Assembly: GCA_022494885.1 (NCBI GenBank)
Contig: JAGVSM010001711.1
Coordinates: 62,001 to 126,000, forward strand
Length of the DNA: 64,000 nt
Reading direction: 5' to 3'
From: Micrasema longulum
Lineage: Eukaryota; Arthropoda; Insecta; Trichoptera; Brachycentridae
The notes beneath the pieces were generated by a model. The model was not told the origin of the DNA. It worked only from the letters and a program-made list of their open reading frames with translations, and made no database searches. This document shows, one piece after another, positions 10,536 to 21,160 of the stretch. The position numbers and the translations under genes are program-made. The stretch's first letter is position 1, and each line of letters starts with the position of its first letter.

Positions 10536-11197
10536 ATTTTTTTTAAAAAACACGTTGAACGTTGAGCTATCAACGAAAGACCTTGCTATTCAACTGAATG
10601 CCGGCATTTAATGAACAGCCTAGCCATCCTAACGAGTGGTTGATTTAACGATTTGGCGGCTACATATGTACTGCTTAAATTTGACATCTGCATTGTATCG
10701 TCTAGCTTTTCTATTATTTATTTTTACTTGCTACCAATGTGATTTTTATCACATCCTTTCATCTTTGTTAATATTTATGGGACGTTTAAAAATCCCAATT
10801 GAATATCCCCGCATACAATTTATTCGGTATATTTTTTTAGTTTTCTATAAGAGCTCCTGGGTTGCTCAATGCTGCAATAAAAACAAAGTTATTTAAGGAT
10901 CCGACGGGATAGCTTTTTATCATTTTGAGTATTATCAGTTTTTAAATCCCATTTAACATGGACATAAAATTACGTCAACCATGGGAGTGGAGGGAAGATA
11001 TGAATTCGTGGTTTAAAATGCTCGTTTAAGGACGATATTCGTTGCATTTTTGTATAATTATGTAAATACTTGTATATTTTAAATGCAAACGTGAATCTGT
11101 ATTCAGATAAACATATGAACAAAGGGAGTTTTATTCCCACATTTCGATATGCAGATTGATTAAAAAACAATACATTCGTACCACCATGCTTGAGCTC
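10536..11197. other. Unassigned DNA
   Basis: No gene recognised. GAGCTCCTGGGTTGCT at 10851-10866 is a stray match to the terminus of the MITE that follows at 11198. Confidence 0.4.
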
Positions 11198-11314
11198 CTG
11201 GGTTGCTATTCTAAGCCACTCTCGCGGCACGAGAAAACAGTTTTTTTTGTTTATTTTGTATGTAAATACGTGAGATAATACTGCCGCGAGAGCGTTTGGA
11301 ATACCACCCCTGGG
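11198..11314. mobile_element. CCTGGG-ended MITE, copy 1
   Basis: The ends CCTGGGTTGCTATTCT and GGAATACCACCCCTGGG are imperfect inverted repeats. Inside, CACTCTCGCGGC and GCCGCGAGAGCG are also inverted, so the whole 117 bp folds on itself. Copies 2 and 3 are at 37302 and 62874. No coding capacity; transposase family unknown. Confidence 0.65.
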
Positions 11315-11480
11315 CCCGTATTGCAATGGAAGTTAACGTTTACCTTCAATTTTATATGCAAAATAAAATTAAAGTTATCTTTATGAAAAATATAAATAGT
11401 ATGCATTTTTTCTAACCACGTTCAATTACAAGTTACCGACGAACATACTTAAACCTTTCGTACAAATTCGTGCATTTTCG
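11309..11480 (+). repeat. Repeat shared with 59.2-59.4 kb
   Basis: From GCAATGGAAGTTAACG through CATGTTCAATTA-like sequence and GTTACCGACGAACATACTT, this aligns in order with 59225-59380, which follows a LINE protein end. It is probably the 3' untranslated part of that LINE family. Confidence 0.6.
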
Positions 11481-11512
11481 TACATAAATATCGATTTTAC
11501 TATCGTCACGAT

Positions 11513-11541
11513 ATGTGCCGATGAAGATAGCGTTTGTAATT
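11513..11541 (+). repeat. 45-bp module, partial copy 2
   Basis: CCGATGAAGATAGCGTTTGT is shared with the modules at 7516 and 55977. Here the ATG (11519) opens a frame MKIAFVITPMSSFLAEWT followed directly by GTAAAT. It could be read as a signal-peptide exon with a splice donor, but nothing confirms this. Confidence 0.4.
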
Positions 11542-12286
11542 ACCCCCATGAGTTCATTCCTAGCGGAGTGGACGGTAAATATTAGTTTAAAGTTGGTTTT
11601 ACGCGGAAATAGGAATAGAAAAGATCTTATTTTTTATTGTTATAATAAATAAATAAATAAATAATGCAGATTTATAAATTAGTGTATAATTATAAAAATA
11701 AGTGTTAATACCAATTGATATACAAATGTAATGTAACTAACTAGATAATACACACCAACCTCAAACTGATCTCATTGATGTTTAACATCAGGCAAACAAA
11801 AAAACTGCTAAAAAGTACAAATGGAGATTTTTTAAAATAAAATTTCAACGAGAAATTGGGATAACACATTTTTTACAGTACACATTAAAAACTAAAACCT
11901 TTGTTATAACAATCACACAAAAATGTTTTGAGCAATGTTACTTACCAAAACAAATAAATTGTTACGTAAATCTATAATTTTTTATATTTTTTTTCAATGT
12001 AAAATTCTCAATAGGTAGTATATATTTATGGTTGCGAATTATGTGGGTTAATTATGCATCACCGCAATTCCATCAAGAACGAACCAGGTTAGTGGCATCC
12101 ATTCCTAATCCATCTCATTCGTTAGGGTTGTGACCGATTGACAATGCATACCGCATATCGAAGATATTAACTTATTTCATTAATATTTAAATACAATCCA
12201 CTCCGCTAAATAATAACGCAGAAACCCCAAGGCTTCGCCCCCGCAATTTCTTGCCCCGCATCCGCGTGGGAATTTGTTTTCCTACC

Positions 12287-12468
12287 AATTTATTTAAAAC
12301 AAAATAATTTGTAATTTTTTACCACATACGAGTTTATTAAAATAACATTTCTAGTTTCAGGTATTCTGAATTACACATCAGGTGTAAATATAAACTGTAT
12401 ATCAGTTTTGTTATTATATTAAACTCGTTTGTGGCAAAAAATTACAAAGTGTTTATTTTAAATAAATT
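12287..12468. mobile_element. Palindromic AT-rich element
   Basis: Arms of about 60 bp (12287-12347 and 12410-12468) are inverted repeats, with TTGTAATTTTTT and ACGAGTTTA on the left arm and their complements on the right, around a 62-bp centre. The layout resembles the two hammerhead-bearing palindromes, but the centre lacks a GAAAC/GTC core. Probably a MITE or a decayed relative. Confidence 0.6.
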
Positions 12469-12517
12469 TAAAATGTTTTCCACTTAGTAAATGCTGAAAT
12501 AATAAATAATATGGTAG

Positions 12518-12640
12518 TATTACAATATTTGAGTTTCTCCAAATTTTTGTTGACAAAATACTGGATTTCACCCCGCCTAGACTTCCATATTCCCTTATTT
12601 AAGATATTCTCCAACCCTGTTGTAATTTGTTAATATGATG
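12518..12640. repeat. Family A repeat, inverted junction fragment
   Basis: ATTTGAGTTTCTCCAAATTT to CTGGATTTCACCCC is the plus-strand family A start. It is joined directly to GCCTAGACTTCCATATTCCC, which is minus-strand family A. Confidence 0.75.
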
Positions 12641-12985
12641 GTATGTATTATTGTGATAAAAATTTTTGAGTAAAAATAAATAAAATTGAAATAAAATCTT
12701 CATGTTTTAAACGAGACGTTTAAAAAAACATAAAATTTACTTCCAACATGATTCCTTAAATTACAAAAATTTAGCTCCCGTTTGTAATAGACAAAACTTG
12801 TGAACAATTTTGGCAAAAAAAGCTCCATTGCGGGGTTAACACATTTTTGCAATATTATTATCATGTTAGCCACATATTGATATTAAATCGCAACAATTCG
12901 TTATGCATCTTAAAGCAGTGTTACATTGTTTTCAGTCTAGTTGCGTGGTTTTTGGTTAACACTTCGATGTATTACAGAGAGTTTG

Positions 12986-13644
12986 TGAGTTCTGGGCTCT
13001 AAGTTCTAAAAATGTTTGTACAACACCACCCGACTAAAGGGGAGAAAAAATGTTTCATTATTCCTGTAGCTCAATCACAAATAACTATCGACGTGCTTAA
13101 AACATGCTAAGCATTAGAGCGATCACAATGAACATGCATAAGTTATCGCAGTCATAAGTCAACGCAAATCTCTACCTACGTCAACGCTCGTGTCGCATGT
13201 CGGTTTGTTTTTTTGTTTTCTTCGTAAATAAATACAGTGCATTGGCGAAGAATCAGCGTTTCCCATAAAAAATAAACAATAATTGCATTTGCAAAATAGT
13301 AAGGAGTATCTAATACAAAAAAGTGAAAATTAAATTACAATCACTATGGCGACTACTTTTCTTGACATTTGGCTTGCCAACCGCCTCGCCGGCTAAATGC
13401 AATAAATAGCATGATAAATAATAAGTAAATTAATAAAAACATCAGTTTTGGAATATTTCAAATATGTGATTGCGCAGCAGGATCATACGCCGCGAAACGT
13501 AAATATTTTGACATTTAATATTAGGTGTTCACGGATGTTCCTATTGTGGTCGCGAATACGATAAACGACCTCGGTGAGAAGTTGTTGTCACGTAGCTTAT
13601 TAGCACGTCGATGTTTTTTTGTGATTGAGCTACTGGACGGGTTT
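12986..13644. other. Unassigned DNA
   Basis: No gene recognised. Open frames near 13525 are short and without motifs. Confidence 0.4.
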
Positions 13645-13758
13645 GACGGGTACCGAAAGCGTAAGACTGACTCCTTGCCTTCTTCTTCTAAAAATACATA
13701 TCCGTTTCAGTGCCCTACGCATCACTGAGTGCGGGTAGGAAAATGAAGATGATGATTT
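13645..13758 (+). mobile_element. SINE2 3'-half fragment
   Basis: GTACCGAAAGCGTAAGACTGA, CAGTGCCCTACGCATCACTG and GAAGATGATGATTTC match the 3' half of SINE2, with the terminal hairpin degraded. Confidence 0.6.
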
Positions 13759-14172
13759 CATTGCTACGCTTTTTTAAACAGTTGAAAGTAATCGTTGGGT
13801 AGTGTTTTGTCTTTTGCGTTTTGTGCTTTGTAAATGCCTCGCAACTAATCCGTAATTTAAAAAAATAAATAAACATATATTCCTACTCGGAGAGAAACGT
13901 GGGTGTGTCAAAGCTATTGTAGTTCTCGAACTTAATAATATTACTGCCAACAGTACACGACATAATACTTTTGTGTATACAGATGTAGTTAGACTGTACT
14001 GCCGTGCAGACCCTAGGCTGTCGTAACTCACAGTTTGACGTTTTTTAAGTTATTTATCGATTTTTAATCCGCATTTAATAAGCTATCAGTGTATCCAACT
14101 CTTTTTTCGCTATGACAACTGAAAAGTTGTTAATAAAATATCTACCCTCGCAGTAACATTAAGTTATCATAA
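13759..14172. other. Unassigned DNA
   Basis: I see no repeat end or coding signal. The 85-codon minus frame at 13774-14031 has no recognisable domain. Confidence 0.4.
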
Positions 14173-14347
14173 GCGGCTGCCTCCGTGGTGTAGTGGTCAA
14201 GACGCCCGACTCACGCACGGAAGGTTCGATTCCCGGTGAGAACTCAAAAAATTAAATGTGATTTTTCTCAAGCCTGGGTGTTCTGTGATGTAATTCACAA
14301 CTGTAATTTGGCCTCCTGGCCTGTTGTTGTGCAAAAAAAAAAAAATA
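14173..14347 (+). mobile_element. SINE1
   Basis: The head GCCTCCGTGGTGTAGTGGTC and AAGGTTCGATTCCC are present, with a small deletion before box B. The body and GGCCTCCTGGCCTGTTGTTG end are followed by an A-rich tail. Confidence 0.88.
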
Positions 14348-14600
14348 AGCCCATACATGATTAAAATACTAACTAAAATCGTCTTAAATTTTTTTTTACG
14401 TATGTTAAATACTTTTATTAGTAAAAATAAACACCACGTATTTAAAAAAAAAGAACATTTTAATTTGAGAAATAAACCATGTTTTTTTAAAAATATTTAT
14501 TTTAATTCAAACTGCACTCAAAATAAGTACCTGCTTTAATTTTTCCTAAAAAACCATTAAAACGCTGTAAACCTTAAGAAATCCAGGACCAACCCCAGTA

Positions 14601-14796
14601 TGTCTTGATCATTTTTGTTACATAAAGGAAAGATGATCAGTTTTACGCTTCAGGTACCAGTCCAGGGACTATGAAATATTCTAGTGTGAAAACACCTTTT
14701 TTAAATAAATATTTCATGTCAAACATGTCGGGAATCGAACCCGAGACATCTGGTGGTAGGCAATCGCGCTGACCACTGTACCGCAAGGCCGACACG
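14601..14796 (-). mobile_element. SINE2, reverse copy lacking the 3' hairpin
   Basis: Minus strand: head ...AGCGCGATTGCCTACC..., box B GGGTTCGATTCCCGACATG, then ATGAAATATTTATTTAAAA and CATAGTCCCTGGACTGGTAC to CTTTCCTTTATGTAACAAAA. It is truncated before the terminal hairpin. Confidence 0.85.
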
Positions 14797-15252
14797 GCAT
14801 TTTAGGCTGTTGAAATTATTTAAAATCATTAAAATAAGCTTTTTAGCAGTATCACGCGTAAATACTGCATTGTAACTAATTTTGGGGCAACTTTTTGTCT
14901 GAAGTAACTGTTTTTCTTTATTTTTTATGACTTATTTGACACGATTTTTACTCACAATCAATTATCATCATCATAGCCTTACGAGGAAATTGAAAAAAAA
15001 ATGTTTTTATCAATAGCATTGCGATTCACTTGTCTGAAAAGGATTTTGCTTTTTTCTCGAAAGTAGACTTTTCGAATTTTTATTATTATTTATTTTTTTA
15101 AGTTACGGTGGTTTAGGGATTGCACGACAGTGTAGAGTAGACTAGAGTTTTAAAACGTATTGACCTTTCACGGTGCTATGCAAAGACCAGTCATGCTGAT
15201 AGTATCAAATGTATACCATGTTATTTACTTCCGTACAGATTGACAACTCATG
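14797..15252. other. Unassigned DNA
   Basis: AT-rich with no gene or named repeat. Confidence 0.4.
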
Positions 15253-15675
15253 TTAGTTGAACAAATTACAACAGGGATGGAGAATATCTTAAATAAGGTA
15301 ATATGGAAGTCTAGGCATTTACAGGGCTTGTGACCTGTCGTTGGCTGGTTTACGTAGCCACTTAACACACTGTGTAACATTCACCATTTTGCCTATGTTT
15401 GAACACCCACATTTCTTCAATTCTTCCATTTGTTGATTTTAAAGTTAAAGAGCTGAAACCTTTATTGTTGTGAAGAGATTCATCTGACTGCATTATTTCT
15501 CATACTAGGCAACGCCTGAAAACAATTTTTCAATTTTCAAACTTCTTCTTGGACCAGTTGGTTTTATTACAATACTTGAGCTTCACCCCCTCGGGAGTCA
15601 TTAAGATTAACAAATTACAACAGGGATGGAGAATATGTTAAATAAAGGAATATGGAAGTCTAGACATTTACGAGT
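15253..15675 (+). repeat. Family A repeat, more than one monomer
   Basis: ACAAATTACAACAGGGATGG appears at 15261 and again at 15610, with a complete run of family A between them: GGAATATGGAAGTCTAGG-like, TGACCTGTCGTTGGCTGG, CACACTGTGTAACATTCACC, GTTAAAGAGCTGAAACC, ACTAGGCAACGCCTGAAAAC. This shows a head-to-tail arrangement, here with a roughly 45-bp deletion relative to the 392-bp period seen at 61 kb. Confidence 0.85.
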
Positions 15676-16023
15676 ATGTGTATGCCTAGACGTAGTATGT
15701 GACATTTTCCTTTTTCGGTAGGTGGTATGTGGTATAGAGGAGTTTTTCTGTCTAAAAAACAAATCTTTCTTCTGTGTAACTTCTATCTAATCCAATATCC
15801 GGCCTTATTTTACTATCCGGATACAGCATAGAAGCTCAATTTCCGGCCGGATACCGGATAGAAGCTTATTATCCAGATATTAATTTCATGAAATCAACGC
15901 CACTAAATTGATTTCTTGATTGTTTGAGAAATCCTCATTGGAAGTTATCCTCATTGCAGTATGCACCTTTGCAAGAAGAAGTACATTAAAAGAAAACAGG
16001 CAATAATAATTGCCTAAGTTAGA

Positions 16024-16730
16024 TGAATCTTTAAATTTATTTCAACAGAGAGGGAAAACATTTTTGAGAAGGGAATATGGAAGTCTAGGCATTTACAGGG
16101 CTTTTGACCTGTCATTGGCTGGTTTAAGTAACCACTTTACACACTGTGTAACATTCACCATTCTGCCTATATTTGAACATCCACATTTCCTCAACTCTTC
16201 CATCTGTTGACTTTTGTGAAGTAAAAGAGCTGAAACTTTTATCACGTAGGTGAGATTTATCCGCCTGAGTTGAGGAAATGTGGATGTTTAATCATGAGCA
16301 AAATGGTGAATGTTACACAGCGTGTAAAGTTGGTCACTTTAACCAGTCAATGACAGGTCATAAGCCCTGTAAATGCCTAGACTTCCATATTCCCTTCTCA
16401 ATTTTTTTTCCCCTCTTGTTGAAATAAATTTAAATATGAATATGAAACTGCCTAGGGAGGAAATCAAGCCAGTCTGTAATCATTTGGACATGCTCAAACA
16501 TTGTAGATGAATCTTACCCGCATCAATAAAGGTTTCAGCTCTTTAACTTCGCAAAAGTCGACAGATGGAATAATCGAAGAAATATACTCAAACTAGGCAG
16601 AATGGTGAATGATACACAGTTTGTATAGTAGCAACTACAACCAGCAAATGACAGGTCATAAACCCCGTAAGTAAATGGCTTGGCTTCCATATTCCCTCCT
16701 CTTAAATGTTCTCCATCTCCGTTACAATAT
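16024..16730. repeat. Family A repeat, plus copy then inverted copies
   Basis: 16024-16262 is plus strand (ATTTCAACAGAGAGGGAAAA, GGCATTTACAGGGCTTTTGA, CACACTGTGTAACATTCACC). From 16262 the sequence is minus-strand family A to about 16430 and a second minus monomer follows to 16730. The 66-codon frame at 16010 is an accident of this repeat. Confidence 0.85.
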
Positions 16731-16744
16731 TTGAATCTGAATTA

Positions 16745-17580
16745 TTTAGAACAATTTTTTTCCAAAGATTTTTTTTTTTTCTTTAGCAAAATTGTTACAA
16801 AAATGGTGCTAAGAAATGTGACCGTTAAATGAATAAATTGTTTACTTATTTACTATAAATTATAAAACGGCATTTATTAATTCAAAAGCAAATACGATGA
16901 AGACGCAAGAACGTTCAGTTGATTAGATAAATTATTTTCAAATTCCATAAATAAATAAATCAGTATTGAATTTGTGGATCTATTCAATTTGTAAAATCTT
17001 ACCTTACAAATTGATCTGAAGACCACCGGTATTATGTAATTATAATTTACTGGTATTTATTTATTATCCAGCAAAATATATTGTGAGGAGTTCAAAGATC
17101 ATCCGCGGTGTAAATCACGCGAGGAATTTATGGTTTAATCAATGCTTTTATATTAATTTACAATTAATTAACTGTGACGGCACCTGGCACCTATTTCGAT
17201 ATCTCGTGCACCCGAATAAAGTTATTTATTGCACGAAAAACTTATGTAATAATTATTGAGTCTCTAATTACTAAACGGTCTCTTGATGCTCCATGAAAAT
17301 CGTTAGCAATTTTTTAGCAATATGTAATATCAACTCCTCAATAAAGATTATATGCATGGAAAAGATGAAAAAATTACAGTCGTTTGACGTGGGAAACGAA
17401 TTTGATTCAATTTTTATAAAAAAATTAAAGGCAGTAATTAAAATTTGAATCATAAACAATAATTTAATTGGTCAATATGTAGGTACAAAGACAGTCGAAT
17501 AATGTTTGGTAAGCTCAATACCTTTCAGGCATTGTATACTGATAACAGCGGGAATTAGAATTGTGTGAATTGTATAGAAA
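16745..17580. other. Unassigned AT-rich DNA
   Basis: No gene or repeat end recognised. Confidence 0.4.
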
Positions 17581-18455
17581 TTTACATTTATTTCAACAGA
17601 GAAGAAAAAATATTTTTGAGAAGGGAATATGGAAGTCTAGGCATTTACGGGGCTTATCACCTGTCATTGGCTGTTTTTTTTAAATTTTTATTTTTTTATT
17701 TTAATTTTTTTGTTTTTTATAATAAACATAAATGATAAAACAGAGTATTAAAAAAATAAAGCATAATTACATAACAATGAAATACATATTAATAGTAAAA
17801 AAAGTAAACAAAAAAAATCCCACAAAGGCATGGCCTGTTCGTGGGTATACAAGAAAATGTTGATGAATTTTTGCTCCTTTAATAAATAATGGACAGTTAT
17901 AATATTTTTGTGTAACATAAGAAAGAAAAAGATAAGATATTCTGTAAAAGATATAATGGTTTTTTTTTCATAGTAATTAAAAAAGGAAATAAAAAATCTT
18001 TAATAAAAAAAAAAAATATTCCTTAAATGGCAACAAAATAAATCATAGAAAAAAAGAGTTCGTATCTTTAGTTTAAATCCAGTTTTTCAAAAGAAGGAAA
18101 ATTTTGAAAGTTTATAATCAATGAAATATTATCAGTAAAAAATCATCAAACATTTTTGGGCCTATAAAATATGCATGTATATCTAAAATATGGTTTAAGT
18201 GGCCACTTTACACACTATGTACATTCATCATTCTGCCCATGTTTGAACATCCACATTTCCTCAACACTTCCATCTGTTGACTTTTGTGAAGTAAGCGAGC
18301 TGAAACCTTTATCACGTGGGTGAGATTCTCCTACTAGGCAACGCTTGTTTGTTTCTTCTCCCGCTTTGTTGAAATAAATTTGAATATGAATAATTCCCTT
18401 GGGAAGAAATCCAGCCAGTCTGCAAGCATTTGGACATACTCAAACATTGTTGTAT
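17581..18455 (+). repeat. Family A repeat split by a LINE tail
   Basis: 17581-17673 ends CCTGTCATTGGCTG and the family resumes at 18188 with GTTTAAGTGGCCACTTTAC, exactly the expected continuation. It then runs into a second partial monomer ending TTGGACATACTCAAACATTG. The interruption is the LINE fragment 17675-18187. Confidence 0.85.
17675..18187 (-). mobile_element. 5'-truncated LINE end, inserted in family A
   Basis: On the minus strand a weak coding remnant reads GPKMFDDFLLIIFH, like the 'P.LFN.LP..I' block near the end of CR1-type RT proteins. A 3' UTR follows with CCCACGAACAGGCCATGCC / GTGGG stem-loop, then an A-rich tail, which appears as T-runs at 17675. Heavily decayed. Confidence 0.6.
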
Positions 18456-18812
18456 TTAAGTTGTTTACTCACTTTTAAGTTCTTCCGTTTGTTTCTTTTA
18501 TGAAGCACGGCACTTTTACTATTGCACGGATACCGCTTTCGTGTAGATGTCGATGAGTTGTATAATTTATGCTGTTTATGTAACATTAATTGCACTTTGT
18601 CATCAGCATGCAGATGCAGGATATGATAAGGATTTATCAGAGAAACACTTTTCACAATGTGACTTGCTCACAGGACGGTAGGACAACAATAATTTGAATA
18701 AAGAAGGATGTAGGCCGGGATATTTACAGTCTTATATGGTATTTCTAACACATGTAATTGTGAACTCATAGAATTTGTGGAGGAGTATAAGTATTTAGGT
18801 ATTTTTATTGAT

Positions 18813-19169
18813 ACTTATAATTAGAAATCAAACACTGATTTGAATCTACTGAACACTTTATTTTATTTTTACAAATATAAACATGTAAAAATAAAAACTT
18901 CTTGACAATTGTTTCTACTTAATTATTATTTTCTACTTAAGTACCTTGAATTATATAACTATTTAAGGACATTCAATCCAAATAATCTTCACGTTCGTTT
19001 GAAAATGCCCTAATAAGGCGAAACAATTGTCACGAAGTTTTTATTTTTATATGTTTATATTTGTAAAAATAAAATAAAGTGTTCAGTAGACTCAAATCAG
19101 TGTTTGATTTCTAATTATACGTTTAAATATGGAGTTCTACAAAATAAACACCAAATCAATCAATCAACA
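18813..19169 (+). mobile_element. Palindromic ribozyme-bearing element (Penelope-related?)
   Basis: It is flanked by a perfect 12-bp direct repeat, ATTTTTATTGAT (18801-18812 and 19170-19181). It holds 99-bp arms (18816-18914 and 19021-19119) that are inverted repeats with a few mismatches, a 106-bp centre, and a 50-bp right flank ending in AATCAATCAATCAAC. A hammerhead-like motif spans the centre and right arm. There is no coding frame. The combination of hammerhead with minimal stem III, variable-length target duplication and inverted arms fits a short Penelope-derived retroelement, but no protein links it to that class. Confidence 0.75.
18994..19036 (+). ncRNA. Hammerhead-like ribozyme motif 1 (type I, minimal stem III)
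   Basis: Stem I TTCGT (18994-18998) pairs with ACGAA (19032-19036). The core strand is TTGAAAA (canonical CUGANGA, so C3 and G8 differ). Stem II is GCC/GGC (19007-19009, 19017-19019) with a TAATAA loop. GAAAC (19020-19024), loop AATT and GTC (19029-19031) give a two-pair stem III and the cleavage site after C. Minimal stem III is known for hammerheads of Penelope-like elements, which act as dimers. The two core substitutions suggest low or no activity. Confidence 0.6.
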
Positions 19170-20104
19170 ATTTTTATTGATCATAATTTTAAATGGGATC
19201 GTCATATATTTAAACTTTGTGATCGATTGCGGACTCTTGTGAGTACTTTTTATAAGTTATCATTTATTTTGCCTTAAATCACTCTTAAAATTATTTATTT
19301 TTCTTTAGTAGAATCAATAATAAGATATGGTATAAAGTCTTGGGGACATTCGACATTAAAATGATCGAGGGTCTACAGTACTCTATAGTTAAGCGAATTG
19401 TACCTGCAGAGATTTACGAACAAAGAAGTAATAATGATCTCCTGTACAAAACAATCAAAACTCTGCCTGTTCGAGGACTACTGTGGTTTTGCATAATTTT
19501 GGAACAATTTAATATTAAAACATTCAAGTTTCCTCTCAAACATAACCCTAATACACGCTTCACGTCTAATGATGGCTTGGTAGTACCAAAAGTATGTAAT
19601 AAGTATGGAAATAGAACTCTCAAATATTTAGTACCTAGAATTTTTAATTTATTACCAAAAGAACTTAAATTTAACTCACATTGTAACAAGAGCAAAATAA
19701 GAGAGTGGCTACTCGATCATAAGTTTATATATGAATAATAGCTTAGGTTTAAATATTTTAATTTTTCATACATATATTTTCTTGTATTTAAAGAATAAAT
19801 TTTTATATTATAATTTGTATAAACATGTTTATTTTGATCTTTCCGGCTGTTAATTCTTATCTGTTATTCATTGTTTTTATTTTTTATTATTAAGTTAGTA
19901 TAAATATAATCTTTACCAACAAGCTACAGATAGTGGCTTGGTGGGATTTTAGTTTTAGTAAAAATATAACAAGTAAAAAAAAATTTAAATTGTAAAAATG
20001 TATAATTATACTATTAAAATAAAAAGACAATTTTTTTTTTTTTGAAAACATAAACTTAACATAAACTTTTAATAACATTTCATTTAATACAAAAAATTAT
20101 CAAG

Positions 20105-20265
20105 AAAATATTTTTTAATTGAATTAAACGATTTTTTTTTATTTCTTCGGGCAATTCATTGAAGAATTTTTAACCCTTGTCCAATGAGTTTAGAGACTCA
20201 GTATTTCTTAGAAGAATGCTCTCCGAAAGCACTTACCACAAACTTACTTTAAAAGATTTTTGATT
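20105..20265 (-). pseudogene. LINE RT C-terminal scrap
   Basis: The minus strand reads NSLDKG, a stop, then KFFNELPEEIKKNRLI, matching the 'FN.LP.EIK' block of CR1-type LINE proteins. Nothing upstream is coding. Confidence 0.55.
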
Positions 20266-20354
20266 AATATTATTATATCTAGTTTTTGGTTATTTTTTTT
20301 TTTCTATAATTCAAAATGTAAATACCGTATATGAATATATTACAAAAGAGATAC

Positions 20355-20620
20355 CGGATATTTTAGAGAAGGGAATATAGAAGTCTAGTCAACCTGCCAT
20401 TAGCTGGTAGACATGGCCACTTTACACACACTGTTACATTCACCATTCTGCCTATGTTTGAACATCTAAATTCCTTCAATTCTTGAAATATTGTTGATAA
20501 AACCAGCTGGTTAAAGAAGAAGTATAAAAATTAAAAAATATTGCCTATGTAGGTGAAATAATTCTGTCAGAATGTCACCCGCATCAATAAGGGTTTCAGC
20601 TCTTTAAATTAACGTGAGGA
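20355..20620. repeat. Family A repeat, plus then inverted
   Basis: TTTTAGAGAAGGGAATATAG through CACCATTCTGCCTATGTTTG is plus. From about 20490 it is inverted (CAGCTGGTTAAAGAAGAAG, GCCTATGTAGGTGAAATAAT, GGGTTTCAGCTCTTTAA). Confidence 0.8.
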
Positions 20621-21025
20621 AGTTCAGTGGATTTTCTCAATTTTTTCAAATTCATTATAGATTTTTTTTCTCATTTTTATATATCATTTTATCAGCGTTA
20701 TGATTTTTTAAAGTTTTGTATTTCTGAAAAAACTCCGCGGGTAACGTCAATGGTTCTTTTCCGCTTATTCTCTGTCAGTTCTACCGATTGGTCCGTTTAC
20801 GGTAAACAAACCAGAAATCTTTCACAGCTTTCTTACCATTGGTTGATTCATATGAACCAGTAGCATTGTTCAAAGTAGTCAATTTTTAATAAAATATTTT
20901 TTATCATATTTTTCGTACATTTTCAAGAAACTTTTCAATACAACTTAATGCTCTAATTTTTACCGCGCGCAAGAAAACATTTTTTGTATCCTATTTGTCG
21001 AAGGGCTAAAGTTCCTCATGAAGGA
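20621..21025. other. Unassigned DNA
   Basis: A 78-codon plus frame at 20627-20863 is phenylalanine-rich because of T-runs and shows no domain. Confidence 0.4.
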
Positions 21026-21160
21026 ATATAGGCAGAATGGCGAATGTGATGAAGTGGCCACTTAAACGAGCCAATGACAGGTTATAAGCTCTGTACATAC
21101 ATTGACTTCTGTCTTCCCTTTTAAAAAATATTCTTCATCTCTGTTGTAATATATTTCTGT
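21026..21160 (-). repeat. Family A repeat fragment
   Basis: Minus strand, with GGCAGAATGGCGAATG, AGTGGCCACTTAAACGAGCC and TTCTTCATCTCTGTTGTAAT in order. Confidence 0.8.

Larger units (their letters stand above)
11858..12985 (+). repeat. Unclassified long repeat X, copy 1 (interrupted)
   Basis: GGGATAACACATTTTTTACA, ACAAAAATGTTTTGAGCAAT, GAGTAAAAATAAATAAAATTG and GTGGTTTTTGGTTAACAC occur in the same order at 60418-61620. Here the repeat is broken by about 600 bp (12027-12630) holding an AT-rich hairpin and a family A fragment. In the other copy the break is elsewhere and holds SINE1 plus family A. No coding frame; class unknown. Confidence 0.65.
18730..19740 (+). pseudogene. LINE-A (CR1-like) RT C-terminus, interrupted
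   Basis: Before the insertion the frame reads CELIEFVEEYKYLGIFID. After it, at 19182, it continues HNFKWDRHIFKLCDRLRTL and later SLVESIIRYGIKSWG, the standard order downstream of the RT catalytic motif in CR1/jockey LINEs. A frameshift near 19355 leads into the open frame 19340-19738 with NPNTRFTSNDG and PRIFNLLPKELK. Stops and the frameshift make it inactive. Removing the 357-bp insert and one 12-bp copy restores the frame exactly, so the insertion is younger than the LINE. AT-rich DNA after 19740 (to about 20100) is probably its 3' UTR. Confidence 0.8.

Noticed and set aside
9790..10620. A DNA transposon with AAGGCTAAACG-type inverted ends around SINE2 and SINE1
   Set aside because: The inverted similarity is weak and the ends could not be aligned beyond scattered short words.
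18191..18330. CRISPR-like array from regularly repeated blocks
   Set aside because: The repeats are parts of a long dispersed eukaryotic repeat (family A), not short direct repeats with unique spacers.
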